NCBI GenBank assembly: GCA_003864495.1 | Contig: ML133456.1 | Location: forward strand, 1,675,255-1,739,254 | Source of the DNA: Nemopilema nomurai | Taxonomy: Eukaryota; Cnidaria; Scyphozoa; Rhizostomeae; Rhizostomatidae | DNA: 64,000 nt | Direction of reading: 5' to 3' | Shown: positions 1-12,806 of the stretch, piece after piece | Layout: each line of letters begins with the position of its first letter | Position numbering within the stretch: the stretch's first letter is position 1 | The notes under the pieces: model-generated | Seen by the model: the letters and a program-made list of their open reading frames with translations, nothing else | Told to the model about the DNA's origin: nothing | Database searches by the model: none | Translations under genes and position numbers: made by a program

Positions 1-2283
1 AGAAGGCTGAATTGCCCATAACATAAAGTGACTCATTGAAGATTAAATGAGAATAGAAAAGCAAGCGAAACCACAAGTCACCGAAAAGCTGGGAATATAT
101 GACGAAGAAAGGAGAACTCAAAAAACTTTAAACATATTTTTTGGCAGGTTTCAGCTAAAGCAATACTCTCATGAAAATTTTCATTCAAAATTAAATGATG
201 AGCGATTTTATTTCATAGCTAGTTACTCTCTGATCTGTCGGTGCTGCCGTTACCTTGACGCAAATTTATCCATCTTAATTCTCATTATTAAAATGATTAA
301 ACATAATTCATTTTATGATGTTATACTAAAGATTTGACCTCACTTAGTAATTTTGCTGATAACCAAGAAGAGAATGTCAAAATAAAGTGAAATCAAATGG
401 TTGAGTTAATTGACAAAAATTCTTGAATAATTTAATCTCGGTGTTAAGGTTCATTCTTTTACCTGTGCTTTAAGATTCAGAGCCCCCCCCCCCACATACA
501 GCTGTATGTTTTCACCTATTCTCTCACCTAGTCTGATGTCAAGTGTAGAAAGAAAACAAATAAAAGCATTATTTCTATGTAAGTGGTGATTAGAGAAAGG
601 GAAAATTGGAAAATTTGCCTTTCCGAATATTTGTGATGCTGTACGTTTATCCATAATTAGAAAAATTGAAGGGAAGTGCAAGCAAAAACATGGGGTTAAT
701 GTCAGCCAGGAACCTTGAGGGGGCATGAATGCACTTGGGCTTACCTCCTTCCTGCCTCCGTACTATGTGAAAATAAAGTTTTGTACGAAAATCTTTATGA
801 ATAATATCATGTAGATGCCCTTGTACTGAAATCTAGCAAATGCATAAAACAGCAATAAGTAAGTTGTCTATAGTCCCCCCCTTTAGATTCACTGAAGACT
901 TTATGCTGGCCTCGCCATTGGACAGAATTGCACTGACGATAAAAGTATGGGTCATATAAAAGGCGTTCGGGGACATGAGTAGGCAGACATAGAAGCAGTG
1001 TGATGCAGATAAATCAAGCAAAAACTAGTATGATTATTGTAAAACTAAGTTTCTGGAACCACCCCTGCTCTTGGGCCCTGCTTGAAGGGTTTCATCATCA
1101 AAATTACTTGGTTAAGATTACTTGGTTTCGGCCCCCTTTGCATTTCAATATGAAGCTAAATTTACATTCAAAACATCGCAAAATTCATATTTCTCTCCAC
1201 TGTCCAGCTAAGCCGCCTTTTACTACGATAACCATTCATTATCTGGCCGGACCTTTAATGTTGAGCTTTTTATTAAACGTTTAAGTACTATTAATTGAGG
1301 CAAAAATGCAGTTATTGACACGACGTTACGAAGACGTTTTAAGCTTATGATGGTTATCTCGTGAACAATCAAAAGATTTTCGAAACCAATAACGGAAAAA
1401 ATCTAATTCATTTGCAGTGAACTTGGCAGATGAACACTATGCTTCGAAACCTTAACGATCATTGAGGGTGCTTGCCAATTTTAAGTTTTATCTATGTATG
1501 CTTAAACTTCAACATCGTGTCAAAAAATTCTAGGACCAGAAGAAGGCAACTTCTTTTTCAATAGGATATATATAAAATCAGCTGATCTATTTTGTTTCAT
1601 CTTGGTGAAAATTCATACATCATGCCTTGGATTACATCAATAATTCTAAAACATGAATCTAAGGCTTGGAAGTTAGAGTGCTTTTCCAAATTTTGCTAAA
1701 GCATATTTCTACCTTTCAAGAACACTTCTCCAGTTCGAAGAATACATGAAAACATTCGATGGAACAAGTAGTCAACTTTCAGCAAAACGAAGCCAAGATT
1801 TGAACATGCACACAGCAGAGAGCTCCAAGTAAACAAAGCAGGAAACATAAGTGGTTTTATAGACAGGAAAGCTATGCTGAAGAGCCCTAACATCTATGCT
1901 ATAGACATTCACAATGACACTAGAAATTTGCAGCTGAACAAAGGTAAATGCAAAAGGTCAAACACACATATTGAATTAATGAACCTGGCCCCACCTTATT
2001 CAAGATCTGTAAAGGAATTATTTATTTCCATATAATGAATTATTAATCTTACTCATTGCTTTCAGAAAAATTCTGTTGCTTGCAAAAACCAAACTTCAAG
2101 AAACCTAAAATCTTTCTAACTCAAGACAATATCCCAAACGAAGTTGAAATTAATTATCATTTTCTTTATCATTGAAACATTCATATTGCGATCTTAGTCA
2201 ATTTACAATAGAAATAAGCATGTAAAAGATAGTGCTTGTACCTGAGTTGGGTTGAAATCTCAATTGAATTATTTGATTTGCAG
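1..2283. other. No supported gene; probable intron or upstream sequence
   Basis: AT-rich sequence with only short chance ORFs. A run of eleven C lies at 483-493. Because the first recognised exon (from 2284) begins inside a codon, an earlier exon must exist, either hidden here or before the window. I found no exon here with a convincing acceptor, donor and matching phase. Confidence 0.5.
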
Positions 2284-5200
2284 CGAAGCTTGATGAAATG
2301 GTCCCCGGTAGTTTGTCAACGCCGGAGGAGTCAAGTGAAGCCGATGACATCATTGATCAACTGATGGGCCTAAATGAAAACGGTTAGCTTAGAATCTTCT
2401 ATCATGTATTGATCACTGGCTGGTGGGAGAGCTTATGTAAACTGTTATCTTTATCTCGGTACCTATCAACATTACTCTTCTTTCTTTAATTCCAATACAG
2501 TCACTTGCAGGGTTTCTTTCGAATGCGCTTATTTTGATTTAATTAGATGTGAAACGATAGTAACTATTTAATTCCGATTGCAAAGCCTAGCTGAGTAGCA
2601 AACAGAAAGACTACCATTAAACATCTTAATTTATTTTGCACAATCAATTTTCCTATTTTCTGAGGCTTAGCAACAACTGTTTTTCGGAGTACTTCTTCAG
2701 ATTGGCTACAAGCAGCTAGACTTAGTTAAAGACTTGATGTGCTAGGCTTAGGATCAACTGCCAATGCTAGTGTTTCAAACAAATACACTGCAGCAGGGGT
2801 GCAATTAGGTTTGACCCCGCTGTCCCCCAACTTGACCACACTGCCTCACCTTTGCCCTGCTGTCTCGCTTTTGAAAATGTTGTGAAACTGTACTCCAATT
2901 CTGACTAAAACTATAATTACAGCCAATTATGGAGGAAGATTAGTACTACGAGTGTCTACATTGTCAGACACCATAGTGTGGCTTTTTATAGGTGGCTTAT
3001 TTTCAAAAGCTAGTTATGTAACTGTGGATGAAAGTGGACCGTGTATTTATGTCTTTAGCCATAGAACACGTTGTCATTCTCTGACAGTTTGATAACTCCC
3101 ATTCTCCATTGAGATTGCACGATAGCAATAATTAGAATTCGGTAACCAACTCTTTTCATTGACAGCCAGTCAGTAGATCTCTTCTTTTAGATGTAGCATG
3201 TTTACATCACAAAACAAAGAATACTATGGGTCACAACGTAAAGCTTCTTTGGCTGCCAAATACTTAGCTACTGGGAATGTTCTAAAAAGAGATCAAACTT
3301 AACAAGTTTTTCCTCTGTCATATGAGAGACTTTTGTAGTGAAAGTTTTGAAGGCTGGAAAATCTTGAACGAATAGCTTATGTTACACTTTGGTTAAAGCT
3401 AACCAGGGCCGCATTTAGGACTGCCGGGGCTCTGGGCCCAAAGTTGATATGACCCCCTGTAATATGCCAAAGTAGTTCGTGTCATGCAACTTAATTTATC
3501 AACAGCACTTTGTATGGGCTCAACAAAATTTGCCTGGGCCTCCCAAAGATAAAAAAGCCTTAGGGGCCTCTGGGCCCGGGCCCAGTAGACTCATGGGTAA
3601 ATGCGTTACTGAAGCTGACAGTTAAAGTTAATCTATTGCAGAGCTGGGTGAGCAAATTCTTGAAGAATTTGAGAGCTTGCATCAGCAGTTAAAAGAAGAG
3701 GAAATGTCACTATACGTCGAAGAAGGTGTGTTAATAAGTAACCTAGAAATACGATGTCTTGAAGTGAAGAAATACTAGGTAAAAGGATTAATTGACAAAT
3801 AAAATCAAATAGAGCTTGTTGGTATGACGTTAAACTGTAGGCGTTGGACCACAGGCGTTGTTGGGTCGAATCCCCTCTTATTAAAAAAGGCGAACGTTGT
3901 CCAGAAACAGTTGTTTATCCTGTTTTTCCCTATTAAGGTATCTTAGTTACAATGTATGATCATTATCAAAGGGTTTCATTGTCTTCTCTCCTTGTTTTGA
4001 CAATTTAAAATTGATTCAATGAAGTTAATATCCAGTCAAAAAACCAATTCTAAGCCATGTCATTAGTAGTTTGATAAGAGACGAAGCCTTTTCAGAGATC
4101 CCAGAGGAAAATATTTGATTGTTTGTACTTTTTGACACCTGAAAATTTTAATCGTAGATAACATAGAAACTAATATGATTTTTTAGAAACATATAGAGTC
4201 ATTACTTTCTAGCTGCAAACCCAACAAATCTGTAAAAGTTTTGAAATTCATTTTTGTAACATATCTATTTTGCTACTTTAATGCTTTTTTAACTATAGGT
4301 GCTGACAAAGTGCATGAAACATTGGAAGAAAGGTACCCAAATAACATCAATTACCATACTTCATTTGAGTTATTAGAGATGTGACAACATGAATTATCAT
4401 TATTAAAGACGCCGTGTTACAATTATAGCCGAAAGTCTCTTGTTGTTTTAAAAGCTTTAAATTTGAAAGACTTATATCAGGATATAGATGGATCTAAACT
4501 AAATTTATATCGTTCAGTTCATTTCAAATTCGGCCACGGAAATGTGATTTTTATACTTGTGCCGGGGTAAGTACTTTAATAAAAATGGAGTATGGAGTCA
4601 GAACAAAAAATAACTAAGAGCTTTTCCAACTATATTCTTTAACAAATGGAATCGTCCTAGCAGAAGACAGAAAATATTTGATTAAGTGGAACAAATGCCT
4701 TTTGATATTTAGAATGGACAACAATATCCCACAAACTTTTCTTTTCTCATTCCTTGCTTTGGCGAAAATCCAGTAAAATGCAATGGTCCAAAAATTATAA
4801 TGCTTCCTTTATTTCGATTTCATAATCATGGTTTATACCATTGAAAGGAACAGAATTATATTTACCACTTCATTTTATGAATTATACAAGAGATTAAAAA
4901 CCTGCCAAGGTCTTCTTTTCCGTAAGATTGCTTTGGGATGCTTTCATCTCCAAATAGTTGCATGTTAGCAGCTCGTTTAAATTCAAGATGGCTACCCTGT
5001 TTGTGTTGCAGAACAGTTTTGAAACTTTATTCAGAATTATGATATCAATTAAGGGGTGATTAAATGGTTTTAAAAAACGAAAATTAATGCATCTGTGATT
5101 TATAGATCGATACAGAATGCCAGAACTCAACTACAATCGAATGTTTTCCCGCAATATTTCTCGATCATCTTCTACATTGTTACCTTAACGTAAGAGGAAT

Positions 5201-6681
5201 AGTTCAGTGGATCATCCAAAACCTTTATCGCAAACATCGCTACAACTTGGATAACTTTGCAAGACTCTTCAGCTACCTATCAACTCTGTTCCAAACTGAT
5301 AGATACAAAGATACAAGACTCGTAGACAAGGAAATAGCTGTGAATAACTAGCAAATTGACTAATCTAATATTTTCTTCAGATTCTTATATTTTGCAGCTA
5401 TTTTCTTGTCTAGCCCTAGTTTATCAATAACCTGAAACCAGAATTAAAATTTGAATAAAACTTTGTATCAACCAAAATGTATAAAAGAAAAGGGAGGACA
5501 GACAGTTCTTATCGTTTTTGCTTGTGTGTCGTTCATTTTTGGTGCATTGCATTAATGCAAAGAGTATCTTAGGATATGCAAACCTTGTCCTTTGCTAGGA
5601 GACTTTTGGTGCTGTTACAAAGGATGAGTGAGACAATCATTGCATTTCTTCTATGGTTGTTATTTTGTCTACGTTTTGGCTGAAATGGTATTGATGATAG
5701 CAAAAAGCCTTATTGGCAACTGAGTGGCTCAACTTTTACATGTTTCTTTTACTTACCACACTTCAAGAGGTTGTCGAAAGAGGGTAAGAGGGTTAGCGAT
5801 TTCAGGAGAAAATTGGTGATATCAGAAATGTATCTGTTGTGAACACTTATAGGTAAGACTAACAAAGTCGCAATCTTTCGTCAAATAAAAAATGTAAATA
5901 TTATCGTTGCAATAACCTCAAAGATTGCCGGATAATTAAATCATATTTTCATCAAAGCTCTTTTTAATTGCTTTAGCCTGGCCCTTGACTTGGTACTATA
6001 GTAGATATTGAATGAAGTAGTTGTTAGTTACAGCTAAGTAGTATAAATATTAGTGTTTCCAAGAAGATTAGATAAAATGTGGCGAGCTAAGCTTTTTTTA
6101 TTCGTTATAGTAATTGGTAAAGGTTTTCCGTCAAACTCATTGATTTATCTGCAACTACGCTTATTTAAATAAGAAACAAAGTTTTTGCCTAAGAGTTGTG
6201 GAATTGGATGGCAATGGTAGATATTTGATGGTTTCTTGAAAAAGGAACCTCACTAGGATCGCTAATCTCAGAGCATTTGTAGAACTGTGCCAGATTCTCT
6301 TTGCCAAGAAAGTCCAGTTTTGTTGGCTCGTATCTGCGTTCTACTGTTGTTCATGATACGTGCTCCTATCTCAAAGTGTTAATCAAGCATCAATAGCAGA
6401 AAAAATATTACAAAAACAAAACAATAAACATAATATAAGTCTTTATAAATCTATCATTGTACAGATGCTTTAAAGGTATGAGAAAGCTCTAGTTCTTTAT
6501 AAGTGTTCCTGAATCTCTACTAAACCTTCTACTTTGATTTGAACTGCACTTGTGATGCATACAAGCAGATCAGAATGTTTCTCTAATCTAATGAATCGCA
6601 TCTGCCGCAGGAATACAAGTAATGATCCCGACGTCGATGAAGATTCAGATCAACTTTTCCAAGAATTGGCGGCTCTTCATG
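2284..6681 (+). CDS. Unidentified acidic coiled-coil-like protein, four internal exons of a partial gene
   Basis: Four small exons join in one open frame: 2284-2382, 3642-3725, 4299-4332 and 6611-6681. Each is flanked by AG and GT (acceptors ttgcag, ttgcag, actatag, gccgcag) and the phases agree at every junction (1-1, 1-1, 1-2, 2-1). The joined fragment is about 95 residues, acidic and helix-prone. Stretches such as EADDIIDQLMGLNEN, LGEQILEEFESLHQQLKEEE and DEDSDQLFQELAALH look like a coiled coil or short helical binding motifs. Three exons are multiples of three or compensate, so the frame never breaks over 4.4 kb; chance is an unlikely explanation. I do not recognise the family. The motif (D/E)xLxxxLxxL recalls MIT-interacting motifs of ESCRT partners, but that is only a resemblance. 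The start codon, the end and the remaining exons were not found. Confidence 0.6.
3411..3597. repeat. GC-rich interspersed repeat fragment inside an intron
   Basis: A GC-rich island in an AT-rich intron. It begins with agggccgcatttagg and ends with gggcccgggcccag, a style typical of non-autonomous animal repeats. A similar GGGCCC-rich fragment lies at 57572-57665. No terminal repeats or target duplication could be fixed by eye. Confidence 0.4.
3815..3876 (+). repeat. Possible tRNA-derived SINE head (B-box-like)
   Basis: The sequence GGTCGAATCC at about 3864-3873 is one base from the RNA polymerase III B box GGTTCGAATCC. It is preceded by gttggaccacaggcgttg, which resembles the anticodon-to-variable-arm part of a tRNA-derived element. 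No complete tRNA cloverleaf can be folded (D arm and acceptor stem do not close), so a functional tRNA is unlikely. Confidence 0.3.
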
Positions 6682-9600
6682 GTAATCAATAAGTAATAAC
6701 CAGGGTTTGGATGCATAACACCGATGCAACCAACCAACATTGCAACCAATCAAAGTGTCGTCACCAAAGCACAGAAATAGGCATGCGTTTAAGAAAAGCC
6801 TAAAAGAGTCACCTGAAAAAGGAGGAAAGGATGCAGGTTGTTGAGCACTAGAAAGTGGGCCGGCAGAAGTCACTTATTTGTTCTGTTTCTACGTCACAAG
6901 ATAATAATTACTTAGTAAATCTCACTTTTGTGTATGCCATCTCTCATCATTAGGCTGTGTTTCATTTCCAAACATTAAGTCAACAGCGTTATCAATTTTT
7001 TGAGTCCCTTGAAGCTGTTCTAGAAATCGATGGCAGCAACTTGACTTAAGAACGCCAGTATCTATGCTTAGAATTTTAGCGAACATAATAATTTTAACGA
7101 TCTTCTAATCTTGTTTTGCATTTAGCTCTCTGCAGTTGAGATAAAGAGTATTTTTTTGCCTTCTAGACAAAATTTCGTTGTTTTCTGGTATTTTGGATAC
7201 ATGAAAGATTTGGCTTTAACAACACCAAGGCCGCGAACAATGTTGTCACTTGGCGACAGAAGAAAATCTTCCTGCACTTGATTAAGCAGCTAGAGTGGCT
7301 GTTTTAAAGGAATTAAAAGATAGGATTGCAGGCGTCGTATTACAAAAGCCATGTAAAGTTTGAAAAAACCTCAATACTGCAATCCGTGCATTGTGGATAA
7401 ATATATGATACTAAATTTCAAATGTCAGTTTTGTCTCTGCTAACAAATTTCCATCGTAAATACGTATACAAATTTATTTGAAATTTATTGTACCAACAAT
7501 GCAGCTAAAGTTTGTCAAGAGGACTGTTTGCTAATTCTCCAACTAGTCTCTTCCTGTTGATTTAGAGTTGCTACCTAAAAACTTTCCAAAACTAACAAAT
7601 TGACCAAGAAAATGACCTGAAGAACTCAGGTGAAAAACAGCAACCCTGAGCAGAAAAGAATATACCACCACTGTAGTGCACAATATTGCAGTTTTAAATA
7701 ATACATCAACTGGGTGTGATTTAATAATACATCTCCTATGATGATCAACATAAGACGAGTTGTTATTAGATTGTCAAAAATTCAGAGAACTAAATTCAAG
7801 AAAAAGAATAAATAGTGAAGCAGACAACCCTACAGAAAGGAATTAAAAGGCCGCCCGACAAATCTAAGAAAGATTCTCCAGAAAAAGACATAAAAATTGA
7901 TTTAATATCTAAACCAAATAGTTATTAGAGAATCCAGTTAAAGATTTATCCAGAAGCTGTCTTTACAAAAGGAAGGCCATCAATCTTGTGGCCATTTATC
8001 CTATTTCAATGAAGTTGTTTTGGAGTGAGTGTCGGCTTGACCTGTTCCGATCTAGTCCTGTGAAAGCCACAACACAGCAGAATAGTCCGTCCCACTTAGG
8101 GCGTATTCTTATCGTAATGGATTAGATACGACTTTGAGCAGGTAAATGTCATCATTTTGCCGTTTGTGACCCTTACTTCGTTAATGGCGGTTTCAAATAC
8201 TCGGCTAACAGGATTTCGGTCTTAACTTCACAATCATCTCTTAATCTATCTGGGCTCGAAAGATCTGCAAATATTATCAGCCCAATCCCTTCACCCTCTT
8301 AAGTCTCGTGTCGTTTTCTAGACATTGTTTTAAGACACAAGTCTCGTTTTGATTGGAGTTGGGCGCGAGAGATATTCGTTGATAACAAAGCCAATCAAAC
8401 TGTACCTTATTATGTAAGTGGAATGGAACTGAGAAAAAAACAGTAGCTTGTTATATAAGTTGGAAAGAACTAAATAAATAGCCCAGTGTGAAGAAACCAA
8501 GAAACGCTGTCACAAAGAGAAACGGCCAGGCCCCAGAAAGAAGCAGAGGTAACATAATGCTGCTGTCAATGGCACACCTCGGAAACCCAGCAGTGGAGAG
8601 TGAGCGTCACGAAGAAAGGCGAGATCCTACTTAACTTGATGTGCTGTTTACGAAAATCAAATTGACAATTTAATAGTTCTTTCGCGTTTACTGTTAACTG
8701 CGCGCAAAAGTGACATTTTGCACTGCCCCATAAGCACTAATCCTCTCCAAAAGGGGACTGGATAATAGTCGTAGTGTGACGTTTAACCAGACGCCGAATG
8801 AAGTTATCAAGATGTTCGTCTTGGCGCCTGATTTCTTTGCACTTCTTTAACCAAATCGCTTTAGCGTACGCTTCCAGGCGTCCTGATGTCGTCAGTCTAA
8901 GTTTACTCAAAATCCAAAATCTATCCACTAATTGGTGATCCGTAAAGGAACTAGTGTTTCACGAAATTCTTGGTGCTTTGAAATCACAGTCGGCTATAAA
9001 TGCCTTCGCTTCAGAAGACGTTCTGGTTCTTGCGTCACGAAAGACTCGGACCAAGACCTCTGTGACATGCGTGAATAGGAGACACAACTGGGAGAAGCTG
9101 GGGGTCTGCGTTGCTCAAATCACTTTTTAGACTCAATATTTCAACTTAGCGAAGTCCTATTATTACCCTTATCACTACTCAAATAAGGTTATATACAATT
9201 CAAAAATAGAGAGGAGTGGAAAAGACGTATTATCAGGCTAAAGCTACATTCCAGAAACAACAGTAAATGTTTTGAAACGTATTTGTGAATATCTTTATCT
9301 CAGATTTGATCTCTATTTGTTCTCAGGAATTGTTTTACTGTGCCTTATAAAAGAAACTTTAGATTATATTCCAATACGGTCAAATACGCCTATCCTGGCG
9401 TCCATCTCACTTTGAATAGCTGTGTGATCCCCGCAGGCAAATATTCTCTGTGATAATAGAGTGAAATTTTTCTTTTCGCTCAAACCAACAACTAAAGCCC
9501 AGTCTCTTTGTACTTCTTGATTATTCTTAATATAGACTTTTGCTTTTGAAATGAGAGCACAAAGTTTGATGCAAAGAGAGCGATAAAACTCTTTCAGTTT

Positions 9601-10918
9601 CATATGTTTCAGCCTTGTTATAAGCAAGGTTTGCATAGAGAATGTACTACTATTAAATTTGTCATAGGATCAACTGATTTTGTCATAAGATCAAGCCACT
9701 AAATACATAGTGAGTCTGGTATCCAGGGTACTGGTTTTCTCTCGGCTGCTCAAAACAGACTAGTCTTGAAAGAGAGTTCTAGGGCGCATGCGTGTGTATA
9801 CAATAGTCGTGAGCCAATAACGGTAAAACATTAAAGGCGTCAATCAAAAGATTGCCCTGCCTAATAGCCACCTATTTATACTTCAAGATAATCAACTAAA
9901 GATAATTACTTTAAAAGTGTGACCAAACATTAGAAAGTTTAATTTGACTTTTGGTTAGATCGAATATCAAGCCAAATGTTGAACAGCTAGATATCTTCAT
10001 AAAGGACGTCTTTTGCCTTCAAATGTGTAACCGCAGACATAAAATGTTTAATATTGAGTAAAAGCTTTGCATTGTCAATATTTAATACGAACAAATGATA
10101 TTTTTAAACCGCATGAAGGTATTTCGGTATTATTTGTATACCTAGAATTGACAGTATCATACACGCATATGAGAAAGCCAAAGTTAAGTCAAAGAGAAAA
10201 AAGCAGAGAACGTCAAAGTTTAAAAAAGGCACCGGGATAAACCTGTTTTGGTTCTTTTAGATAAACTTGAATATATGACAGAATCATTGACTTTCATTAT
10301 CATTCACAACGAAGCTCATACCAGAGATTTTTAGTTGCAATAAGATGGAATTTTGTTTAGGAGAATATGTTTTTAACCACCATCATCACGTTACAAATTT
10401 TGAACTTCAATTTTCCAATCGACACACGGGGGTAATCGATCAGATGTCTTCCAGTTAATCTGATGAGCCAGTGACACAAGATGTCTATATCTTTTTCCTA
10501 TTCTGTGCCAGTGATAGATAAGCTCTCGTGTCTTGGCACCTTCACTGATCAGCGGGGATCCCCAAAAAATTTAGAGCAATGTGAATTTTTGTGAGAATTT
10601 ATATGTTTCCTCGCAAAGAAATGGAAACTTTTGTACATTAGTTAGCACTGCACGATACCACTTCGCAAAGCTCTATATCACTTTTGTTAATGGTGGAAGG
10701 TAATCTAAGTATAGAGTATAGTATGGGGCGTGGAGATGGTCACAAGGTGACGCCTCAGGCAGCCAAGGCATTGAAAATTATTCTTCTCAGCCCTGCTATG
10801 AGCGCTGTCAGCTGTGAGCTTTATGTGGAAACAGTTGATTAGCGCATCTCATTGTTTGATCAATCTAGAATAACAATGGCAACTGGACTTCATGAGCTAG
10901 CTAGCATATTTATTACAG
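6682..10918. other. Intron or intergenic stretch without a supported gene
   Basis: Mostly AT-rich. A slightly GC-richer part (8480-9120) contains one exon-like stretch, 8482-8548 (acceptor aaatag, donor gtaaca, phase 1 to 2). It would encode a very basic peptide, but it does not connect in phase to the next candidate exon. The sequence 9715-9830 has the look of a MITE fragment (tctggtatccagggtac) but no second terminus was found. Confidence 0.4.
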
Positions 10919-10966
10919 GCGCTGAAAAAAGAAAACGAAGAGTTTCTTGAAGAGTTTCTTGTCAAA
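10919..10966 (+). CDS. Candidate additional exon of the upstream coiled-coil-like gene
   Basis: A 48-base open segment, phase 0 on both sides, follows a good acceptor (atatttattacag) and encodes ALKKENEEFLEEFLVK, the same acidic helical style as the exons at 2284-6681. The donor (AAAgtattt) is weak. The last certain exon ends in phase 1, so at least one further exon with phase 1-to-0 would have to lie between. It may instead be chance. Confidence 0.25.
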
Positions 10967-11889
10967 GTATTTCTAACTAATTCGATTTTTTTCGTAAACT
11001 CATAATATGGCTAAAAAGTTAAAGAAGTTGTGTTGATTTTCTTTGAATCCTAGGTTATTTGACAGACTTCAATGCTTACAGTAGATCTGCAATATTGACA
11101 AATCTACAAAAATAAAAAAAAGATGATAAATCCCTTCCAGTTAACAAATCTTACAAAATTGTTTTTTCTGGATGTTTGCTTCAAATTGCTTTGCAGTAAT
11201 TCAGCTGACTCCAACCCCCCCCCCTCCCCCTAATAATATAAACAAGGTATATGGTCCTGTGATCAGCATTTATTCATGGCATATTCAACTTGCGTTGTAT
11301 AAAAGTAGGAACATGCTAAAATGAAATTGTTTTATAAGAAAGAGAGGTGACAGCTTTGAAATAAAGACTTGATGGAGTCGTAGGCAACAAGACTGAGAAA
11401 GTAGAATGGAAAAGATGGGACTTGGGAATTGATTGAAGAGGGCGTTTCTCCACTAGAAGATTCTTTTAGAAGATCGTAAAGTTCTGACGCCTTCCTTTGA
11501 TCGCCTGTAAAGTCAAAATGATGCATCATTCTTGATTCGACTTAAAAGTAGACAGTCGCTCTTATCATATTAGAGTTTGCAAAAGAGTAGCCTCTAAAAT
11601 GATGTAAATTTCATTAGATCACCGTTGACTGCAGTTTACAATTTGTGTGGGAAGATAAGAAACCAAAATATGCATTTATCTAATAAGGAGATACAGAAGT
11701 AAACCAATGTGAAAAGGTGGGCATGTGAATTTTTGTCCTAATGAATCCAGATAAACTTGAAACGATCTTTGAAACAAGCAATAGGACAACATCAAGTTTT
11801 GTACAGAGGAAAGAGTGGGCCCCGAAGATAGTTGCAAGTTTATGGATTCCTCACAATGCACAATCACATAGTTATCTCACACTCATTGA
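10967..11889. other. No supported gene
   Basis: AT-rich sequence with a C-rich run near 11214-11229. On the minus strand 11332-11529 has an open stretch after an acceptor-like tgactttacag, with ordinary amino-acid composition (SELYDLLKESSSGETPSS), but there is no partner exon and no recognised similarity. Confidence 0.4.
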
Positions 11890-12432
11890 ACACGGCATCT
11901 TACTCCTACCATCTTACTACGACTGTCTTCATCCCACCATTTTACCCTCATAATCTTAGCACCACCATCCAAACCTTCGAATCTTTACCCTATCATCTTA
12001 CACCTACCAATTTCTCCTATCATCTTACCCCTTCGTCTTTATCTTGTCACCGTACTCCAATCATCTCACCCTTAGCATCTTACGCCTACCATCTCAGTTC
12101 TCATTCAACCCCTCTCATTTTACTTCTGCCGTCTAACTCCTACTGGCTTCCCCCTGCCATCTTGCCATTGCAATCTTAACTCTACTATCTCATCCTTATT
12201 ATCTTCACCCTACCAACTTACTCCTACCATCTTATTCCGCTTACTCAATTCATCTCGCTCCTAGCATCTCTATTCAATCATCCACCCCTACCATCTTACT
12301 CCCACTATCTTACTCCTGCCATTATACTCCTACCATCTCGCTCCTATCTTTTTACTCCTTTTACCTTACTACAATGATCTTACCCTTTGGCAACATACTC
12401 CTATAATCTTACTCCTACCATCTTACTCCGAC
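11890..12432 (+). repeat. Degenerate 14-bp minisatellite (ACCATCTTACTCCT-like)
   Basis: About 540 bases made of diverged copies of a 14-base unit close to ACCATCTTACTCCT, best preserved near 12290-12430 where several copies are almost identical. The strand is pyrimidine-rich (C, T and A, few G). Open frames across it (11832-12179) are a by-product of the repeat having few stops, not a gene. Confidence 0.85.
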
Positions 12433-12774
12433 CACATAGAAGAAGCACAAGCCTTTTTGTAGTTGCCATTAGCCCTCAGATATAACAAAATGCTTTGAGA
12501 TTAGCGGACTGTTGGAAGAATGATAACGCTGCAAATGTCTAGAAGGGCACTTGTGGCATAAATATTTGATATATAATAGCCCAGTGGAAGAGGAATTTCA
12601 CCTCGGAAATTGGACCTGAGCCCAAAATGAACTTCCGCGTCTAGATATTTTTCTCCCAATACAAATATTGTACAGGACGACAAATTTTTGTCCTTAAAAC
12701 CATCTTCAAAACTTCATACTTAATACCAACATTTATACGGTAATGAAAATTGGTGAAATGTTTTTCCAAAAATT

Positions 12775-12806
12775 ATCATCATCATCATCAACACCACCAT
12801 CATCAT
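12775..12806 (+). repeat. ATC trinucleotide microsatellite
   Basis: A short (ATC)n/(ACC)n tract, imperfect, in otherwise unremarkable AT-rich sequence. Confidence 0.8.

Noticed and set aside
3815..3876. Functional tRNA gene
   Set aside because: A B-box-like sequence is present, but no acceptor stem or D arm can be paired; kept only as a possible SINE head.
8482..8548. Exon-like basic stretch (acceptor aaatag, donor gtaaca)
   Set aside because: Start phase fits the upstream gene, but it cannot join the candidate exon at 10919 without a stop, and the composition is unlike the other exons.
11832..12179. 115-codon plus-strand frame
   Set aside because: Made of the 14-bp minisatellite, whose Ser/His/Leu/Pro translation lacks stops by composition.
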